Assembly: GCA_964643355.1 (NCBI GenBank)
Contig: CAZXPW010000012.1
Coordinates: 30,334-94,333 of the forward strand
DNA: 64,000 bases
Reading direction: 5' to 3'
Source: FEN-1350 sp964643355
GTDB taxonomy: Bacteria; Planctomycetota; Phycisphaerae; Sedimentisphaerales; Anaerohalosphaeraceae
In this document: piece by piece, positions 59,901-64,000 of the stretch
Position numbering within the stretch: the stretch's first letter is position 1
Layout of the letters: the number at the start of each line of letters is the position of its first letter
Translations under genes and position numbers: made by a program
Notes under the pieces: generated by a model
What the model was told of the DNA's origin: nothing
The model's input: the letters and a program-made list of their open reading frames with translations, nothing else
The model's database searches: none

Positions 59901-60286
59901 ATTTTGCCGCTGTCCCACAGGTCGCCTGTGCCCGCTGCGAGTTTCTCAGGACTGGAAGCGACGAGGATGCGATATGCGGTCTGCTTCTGTTCGCGCTGTT
60001 GAGAAGTGACGATCCACGACAATCGCGGCTGGGTCACATCGATTCCCAGCGGATCGACGCGATACTCGCACCGCAGGTATTCGGCCGCCAGCGCGCCGAC
60101 TTCGGCCTTGGGCTGCTCCGCCGGCGGCGCAACCGCTGCCGGCTGTGCAACGGTTTGTGCGACCGCCTTGGTTTGCTCGGCCGCCACAGATTTGTTCTTC
60201 GCGTGCGATCTCCCGCAACCCGCCATCACTGCCATCACCGCCGCAACCGCAGCCATCATCCAAACGCCAATCCGTCGCCCGTTCAT
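56924..60286 (-). CDS. GH78 alpha-L-rhamnosidase lipoprotein A
   Basis: The 1120-residue protein has a signal sequence with lipobox VMAGC, a low-complexity Ala/Pro/Gln/Glu linker and a fibronectin-like N-terminal domain (LRCEYRVDPLGIDVTQPRLS). Beta domains precede an (alpha/alpha)6 catalytic domain. The active-site motif TDCPQRDERLGWTGDA lies near residue 700. A C-terminal beta domain follows. It should remove terminal alpha-L-rhamnose at the cell surface. The chosen ATG has GGAAGGG seven bases upstream. It lies 30 bases after the second GH78 gene. Confidence 0.93.
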   Translation of the reverse strand: MNGRRIGVWMMAAVAAVMAVMAGCGRSHAKNKSVAAEQTKAVAQTVAQPAAVAPPAEQPKAEVGALAAEYLRCEYRVDPLGIDVTQPRLSWIVTSQQREQKQTAYRILVASSPEKLAAGTGDLWDSGKIESSATNQIAYAGKPLESYQACCWKVMAWDAQGKPSAWSKSASWTMGMLKPEDWKAKWIGFDASRKRRDSEVLDLKAAQWIWTDEGNPLQSAPIGPRWFRKSFEIPADRPIQSVICGVTADDGFTLFVNTRLVRTGNTHTTASCFEITDQVTTGKNVLAIEASNAGNNPNPAGMILMLKVNFKEGDPLVLISDASWKFSTESPSANWTVEAFDDTAWKPAKTLGAFGIGPWTQSKVVWEGMFLPPAQYLRKTFTIDKPVRRATVYATALGNYKLNIGGRPVGDEYFSPGWTDYTIRVYYNTYDVTGLLNQGDNFIGAILADGWYSGHIGWGRIRDHYGKNTRFAAQLRIEFTDGSEATIVTDETWKARTGRILEADFLMGETYDARKPMPFARRPNAPISDEGWSGVDVTDAIEAKLQAYPGVPVRKFQEIKPIKITEPVAGTYIYDMGTNFAGFARLKIRGKEGQRITLRYAERLNPDGTMYTTNLRGARAIDTYICRGGNRQETWQPQFTFHGFQYVELTGVEEAPTLDTITGIELTSATPVAGSFESSNAMANQLYHNICQTQRANFIDIPTDCPQRDERLGWTGDAQIYVRTATNNTDVSAFYTKWLVDLEDAQGPKGDFPDVAPRKVATGGGTAAWGDAGVICPWTIYQVYGDKRVLEEHYDAMVRWVAYCKGTTKDLLRPAEGYGDWLSIKADTPKDVLATAYFAYSTMLTAKTAEVLGKTEEAAQHYALFEQIREAFNRAYVAEDGRIKGNTQTVYVLGLAFDLLPENKRAAAIQYLVEDIRNKDWHLSTGFVGTKDLMMTLYRYGRLDVAYRLFQNDSFPSWGFSIKHGATSIWERWDGWTPENGFQDPGMNSFAHYSFGAVGEWMFKTIGGIDFASPGYETIVIRPIPGGRFTSAKTSYTSIRGTIMTDWKLENGNLTLKIEIPANTTATLCVPAVNPESITESGSFIGTRFVKMQNGFAIYQAGSGTYEFSSKGVTVVPAAY

Positions 60287-60316
60287 CGTCATTCCCTTCC
60301 TTGTATTCAAGGATCG

Positions 60317-63300
60317 TTACTTGTTGTATTCACATTCGAATTTGTACTCGCCGGAACCGATCTCGATTATACTCATCCCGTTATGGGATTCCAGTTTTGT
60401 CACGCCTTTTGCTTTGGCGGCGTCTTTGCCGCCTTCAAGCACGGTTCCGATCGCCGGGATCATCACCGTCGCGGTCGTTCCGGCCGGGATCGCGACAGTC
60501 AGTTTGAACTTTCCGTCTTCGATCGTCCATTCGCTGGCGATCTTTCCGCGGATGGAATTGTAGGAGGTCTTGACCTGTTTGAGATCGCCGACTACAAGCG
60601 GCTGGATCCGGATATGCCCGAATCCCGGATGGGCCGGATCGGTGCGGATGCCGCCGAGGTACTCGTACATCCAGATCCCCAGATCGCCGACGAGCATCAC
60701 ATGGTTGCCGCTGTTCATCGCCGGGTCGGCCGTGTTGCCGTTCCACAGTTCCCACACGGTCGTCGCGCCGTTGTCGATCATGTAGCCCCAGCTCGGATAG
60801 TCGCGGTTGGTTGCGAGGCGATACGCCAGGTCCGCCCGCCCGTTGTCGCTGAGCGTTCGCATCAGCCACTGCCCGCCGATCAAACCGGTGCCGATGTGGT
60901 TGTTGGTTTTGTTGGTGATGTTGTCCACGAGATTGCCGAAGACCTTGGCGCGCTGGTCTTCCGGAGTCATCCCAAACGCCAGCGGCAAAATACACGAAGT
61001 TTGCGTACCATTGTCGTAAAGACCTTTTTCGGCCGAGAACAATTTCGCGTGAAACGCCGTGTTCATTTTCGCCGCGCGCTCGCGGAACGACTTGGCCTTG
61101 TCCGGCTGCCCGAGCATGTCGGCATATCGGGCCAGCAATTGCAGATTGTGAATGTAATAGCTGCTGGCCAAAACTTTCGCGCTGGTCTTGCGGGCCGGAT
61201 CGTTGCTGTGGATCAGTTCGGGGCTCTCCGGCGGCACGCACCAGTCGCCGTAGTTGTCCTTGTCGATCAGGTCGTCCTTGATGAACGACGCCAGATGATC
61301 CATCCACTTGACCATCGCGTCGAAGTGATTGGCGATCACGCGCTTGTCGCCGTACTGCGTATAGAGCGTTTCCGGCACGATGGTGAACGCGCTGGGCCAG
61401 GTGACATTGGCGCTATACAGCGGCCAGAAGGGCGGGCACACATCCGACAGGTTGCCCTCCGGCGTCTGGGACTCGTGGATATCCTGCAGCCACTTGGCGT
61501 ACAGAGTTACATTCTCGAAGAAGTAGGTCTCGCCCTTAGACTCCGCTGCCCGGTCGCCCTGCCAACCCTGCCGTTCGTCGCGCTGCGGACAGTCGGTCGG
61601 AATACTCAGATAATTACCCCGCAAACCCCAGAAGATGTTTTTCGCCAGTTGCGTCAGCAGCGGATTGGAGCAATAGAAATAGCCGACCTGCGACATGTCC
61701 GTGTGGACCACACGGCCTTCGATCGTCGAAAGGTCGGGCTTGCCCGGAAAGCCGGTCAACTCGACGAACCGGAATCCGTGATAGGTGAATCGCGGTTCGT
61801 ACGATTCTTTGCCTACCCCCTTGCAGATGTAAATGTCGCGGCAGGCGGCCGAGCGGAGATTATCGACATACAACGAGCCGTCCTTGCGGAGCGTCTCGGC
61901 GTGCCGAAGCTGAATTCGCGTTCCCGACGGCGCCTCGACCTTCAGTCGGCACCAGCCGACCATATTCTGGCCCATGTCAAAAATCCACACGCCGGGCGAA
62001 ATTTCGTTGAGCGTCTTAGGCCGGATGGTTTCGGTGACGCGCATCGGTTCCATCATCTGCGCCGCCAGCTTGCCCTTGGGCGCCTCAACGAACCGGGCCG
62101 TTTCCCATTGGGAATCGTCAAAGCCCGCCTTGTCCCAGCCGGGCATTTCCCGGCGGGCGTCGTAAACTTCGCCGTCATAGTCGTTGTTCTCGAGGATCGG
62201 ACCGCAGGTCGTCAGTTTCCATGTTTCGTCGCTGACGATCATGTCGGTCGAGCCGTCGGCGTATTCGACGGCCAGTTGCAGGATCACTTTCGGATAGCCG
62301 TAGGTCCGCGTATTCGTCGGGACCTTGCTGCGAGGCGCAAAATACCGGCCGTTGCCAAGGATCACGCCGATGGCATTCGTTCCGTTGGCGACCTGTGCCG
62401 TCACATCGTAGGTTACATACGAATCGCGGATATTGTACTCCGTCAGGATCGGGTCAAGCACATGGTTGCCGACCTTGGCACCGTTCAGATACAGTTCGTA
62501 GTAGCCCAGGCCGCAGATATACGCCGTCGCACGACGAACCGGTTTTCCCGCAGCGAATTCCTTGCGGAGCATCCGTGCCGGCAGCACCGTGGCGTCCGAT
62601 CCGCACGCGACTACGCCCCAGGGCCCGTCGCCGAATTTGGCGACGACCGCGGCCGCCTTCCACGCCGAATCGTCGAAGGCGACCTCGGCGAAATTCTCTA
62701 TTGCCTCTCCGTTACTCTTCCAACTGCCATCGGTGACGAGGGTCTGTTTGTCGCCGTTGTCCAGCGTCAGTTCGATGCCCCCGATCAGACCGGCGGGATT
62801 GGGATCGGTACCGGCGTTGTCGCCGAGGACGGCAATGATATTTTTATCCGAGATCTTGCCGGTGATGTCCTGCGTCTGTGCTTGCGGCCAGCCGCTGCCC
62901 TTGATCACCGACTGACCGTTGAGCCAGACCTCGTAGTGGTTATCGCCGGCAAAGTGTGCGAGCGCCTTTGCGATCTTGCGGCCTTGCGGCAGGTCGAACG
63001 ATTTGCGGAACACGCGCTTGCCGACGGGGGCTTCTTTGTTGGCGCCGGCCTCGTGCCAGATCCACGACGCCCCAGCCAGCGGATTGGCCGTGGTTGAGGC
63101 GGCCGGTTCATCCTTGCCGATCCACCTACCCTTCCAGTCGGATGCGTTCAGCAGGCCCATCGTCCAAAAGGCCGGGCGGCTCCAGGGGCCTTCGACGCCG
63201 TTTTCGTCCCAGACGCGGACCTTCCAGAAACACGGCTGGCCGCTGGTCAGGATTTTGCCCGCATATTCAATCTGAATCGACTCAGAGGAAACGACTTTAC

Positions 63301-63595
63301 CGCTATCCCAGAGATCCCCCTGATTCCAGGTCAGTTTGTCGGCGCTGGAGGCGACGAGAATCCGATACGCCGTCTGCATCGCGCCGCGTCGGGGCGTGTC
63401 CAGCTTCCAGAACAATCGCGGCTGGACCGCATCGATCCCCAACGGATCCTTCCGGTACTCGCAGCGAAGGTCATGGCACGACAGGTACAGGGACTCGACC
63501 TGCCGCTCCATCTCTCTCATCGCCGCATGCGGCTCACACCCCAACCCCATCCATACCATCGCGACAATCGCCGACGCCATCAATCCTTTACGCAT
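60317..63595 (-). CDS. GH78 alpha-L-rhamnosidase lipoprotein B
   Basis: The 1092-residue protein is a paralogue of the gene downstream, with the same order: signal sequence with lipobox GLGC, LRCEYRKDPLGIDAVQPRLF domain, beta domains, catalytic barrel with TDCPQRDERQGWQGDRA near residue 670, and C-terminal beta domain. The catalytic region differs from its neighbour just after the motif (AESKGETYFFENV insertion). That suggests a different rhamnosyl linkage. GGAG lies six bases before the ATG. It is the first large gene after the promoter at 63831-63858. Confidence 0.93.
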   Translation of the reverse strand: MRKGLMASAIVAMVWMGLGCEPHAAMREMERQVESLYLSCHDLRCEYRKDPLGIDAVQPRLFWKLDTPRRGAMQTAYRILVASSADKLTWNQGDLWDSGKVVSSESIQIEYAGKILTSGQPCFWKVRVWDENGVEGPWSRPAFWTMGLLNASDWKGRWIGKDEPAASTTANPLAGASWIWHEAGANKEAPVGKRVFRKSFDLPQGRKIAKALAHFAGDNHYEVWLNGQSVIKGSGWPQAQTQDITGKISDKNIIAVLGDNAGTDPNPAGLIGGIELTLDNGDKQTLVTDGSWKSNGEAIENFAEVAFDDSAWKAAAVVAKFGDGPWGVVACGSDATVLPARMLRKEFAAGKPVRRATAYICGLGYYELYLNGAKVGNHVLDPILTEYNIRDSYVTYDVTAQVANGTNAIGVILGNGRYFAPRSKVPTNTRTYGYPKVILQLAVEYADGSTDMIVSDETWKLTTCGPILENNDYDGEVYDARREMPGWDKAGFDDSQWETARFVEAPKGKLAAQMMEPMRVTETIRPKTLNEISPGVWIFDMGQNMVGWCRLKVEAPSGTRIQLRHAETLRKDGSLYVDNLRSAACRDIYICKGVGKESYEPRFTYHGFRFVELTGFPGKPDLSTIEGRVVHTDMSQVGYFYCSNPLLTQLAKNIFWGLRGNYLSIPTDCPQRDERQGWQGDRAAESKGETYFFENVTLYAKWLQDIHESQTPEGNLSDVCPPFWPLYSANVTWPSAFTIVPETLYTQYGDKRVIANHFDAMVKWMDHLASFIKDDLIDKDNYGDWCVPPESPELIHSNDPARKTSAKVLASSYYIHNLQLLARYADMLGQPDKAKSFRERAAKMNTAFHAKLFSAEKGLYDNGTQTSCILPLAFGMTPEDQRAKVFGNLVDNITNKTNNHIGTGLIGGQWLMRTLSDNGRADLAYRLATNRDYPSWGYMIDNGATTVWELWNGNTADPAMNSGNHVMLVGDLGIWMYEYLGGIRTDPAHPGFGHIRIQPLVVGDLKQVKTSYNSIRGKIASEWTIEDGKFKLTVAIPAGTTATVMIPAIGTVLEGGKDAAKAKGVTKLESHNGMSIIEIGSGEYKFECEYNK

Positions 63596-63615
63596 GATAT
63601 TCTCCATTTCCATAT

Positions 63616-63783
63616 TCACAGTTCCCATCCTTTCGAGCAATCCTTGCAGGTTTTCTGGAGTCCCCATACCCTACCACTGTCGCTGGGCTTTTCAATCCTT
63701 ACAATCCGAAATTGATCCGAATTAACCGGCCGCCGGAGGAAATAACGCAAAAACGAACGATTTTGGGTTGATGATTGAATCAT
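63616..63783 (-). CDS. Possible 55-residue leader ORF before the GH78 genes
   Basis: An ATG preceded by GAGGAGG, the strongest ribosome site in this area, opens a frame between the promoter and the first GH78 gene and stops 20 bases before that gene's ATG. The product is basic (NRSFLRYFLRRPVNSDQFR) and ends with a CKDC pair. No family is recognised. It could be a small protein or a leader peptide. Confidence 0.4.
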   Translation of the reverse strand: MIQSSTQNRSFLRYFLRRPVNSDQFRIVRIEKPSDSGRVWGLQKTCKDCSKGWEL

Positions 63784-63830
63784 GCCCCCCTCCTCATAAT
63801 AATGCATTTATTAGATGAATGTTAGGTAAC

Positions 63831-63858
63831 ATTATACCATACTATTTTTATTTGTCAA
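63831..63858 (-). promoter_or_regulatory. Consensus promoter for the GH78 pair
   Basis: A perfect TTGACA (63858-63853), 16 bases, and a perfect TATAAT (63836-63831) on the minus strand. The predicted start is near 63824. Confidence 0.75.
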
Positions 63859-64000
63859 CTGAATAATATTTTATTTTTTTAATAAAAAACACGACTTCGT
63901 AATCGATTAATAAATCAACTTATCATCTGTTTAGATAATGTATATTAAGAGAGTGTATGAAAAGGGGTGTTTCGTCCGATAACTGAGGTATGGAGACGCA
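63859..64000. other. AT-rich region upstream of the GH78 promoter
   Basis: This stretch is strongly AT-rich, with runs of A and T around 63860-63960, and contains no frame with a ribosome site. It could hold upstream promoter elements for the GH78 operon. The window ends here. Confidence 0.4.

Noticed and set aside
59999..63097. A very long plus-strand open frame (over 1000 codons) opposite the GH78 genes
   Set aside because: It mirrors a GC-rich gene in the antisense frame, has a composition full of Arg, His and Asp typical of such shadows, shows no motif, and the minus-strand genes have clear family signatures.
1..64000. CRISPR arrays, insertion sequences, prophage and integration sites
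   Set aside because: No regularly spaced direct repeats, transposase, integrase or phage structural genes were seen; the only repeat family is the palindrome group near 5.0-5.5 kb.

Overview
The window looks like a chromosomal segment of an anaerobic, polysaccharide-degrading Planctomycetota bacterium, probably class Phycisphaerae. Coding GC is moderate to high. Catabolic proteins carry many lipoprotein and Tat export signals. There are several rare-sugar glycosidases (GH78 twice, GH172, GH36, GH43), a ferredoxin-linked 2-oxoacid oxidoreductase, McsA/McsB and separate coaB and coaC genes. Taxonomy is inferred from gene content only; there is no rRNA or other marker to confirm it. I found no rRNA, tRNA, CRISPR array, prophage or insertion sequence.

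Layout. 0-2.4 kb: two lipoprotein genes in one transcript (one runs off the edge) and a Tat-exported aldo/keto reductase, divergent from ilvD (2.6-4.2 kb). A 24-bp palindrome covers the ilvD -10 box. 4.3-6.5 kb: a small accessory patch with a zeta-toxin-like kinase, two tiny partner proteins, an ORF6N DNA-binding protein and a family of palindromic repeats, one copy of which lies inside the ORF6N gene. 6.5-9.6 kb: a GH172 enzyme and a membrane/propeller protein. 9.7-19 kb: housekeeping genes (pgsA, rimO, then yicC-gmk-rpoZ-coaC-coaB, secG, tpiA, pheA) plus a secreted DUF4832-type protein. 19.5-24.1 kb: a DUF401 transporter, a small membrane protein, a cyclophilin-like/TM/coiled-coil/C-type-lectin fusion and dprA.

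24.2-24.5 kb holds a candidate regulated structured RNA (promoter, operator-like palindrome, two multi-helix domains, intrinsic terminator). It is followed by a 2-oxoacid:ferredoxin oxidoreductase operon whose last gene overlaps an exbD gene and is followed by a 753-residue exported helical-repeat protein. 30-37.3 kb: a LacI-controlled carbohydrate operon (LacI, ADP-ribosylglycohydrolase-fold protein, sugar isomerase-like protein, GH36 alpha-galactosidase, AGE epimerase) with a LacI operator. 37.5-44.5 kb: DUF2179, CorA and aminopeptidase P genes, then an Mla-type lipid transporter (STAS-MlaE, MlaF, MlaD, lipoprotein) and a nitroreductase. 44.8-50.5 kb: phosphoesterase, yidC, mnmE and an FHA-histidine kinase. 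50.6-56.8 kb: dnaK preceded by a near-consensus sigma-54 promoter, GH43, mcsB, mcsA, coaD and a degenerate HD-domain gene. 56.9-63.9 kb: tandem GH78 rhamnosidase lipoproteins behind a perfect -35/-10 promoter, with a 55-codon leader ORF.

Together the sugar genes suggest a cell that trims rhamnose-, galactose- and arabinose-containing glycans at its surface and processes the products with epimerases and isomerases. The ferredoxin-dependent oxidoreductase fits fermentative or anaerobic carbon metabolism. The least-explained elements are the RNA at 24.2 kb, the lectin fusion, the sigma-54-type dnaK promoter and the palindrome family around the ORF6N gene.
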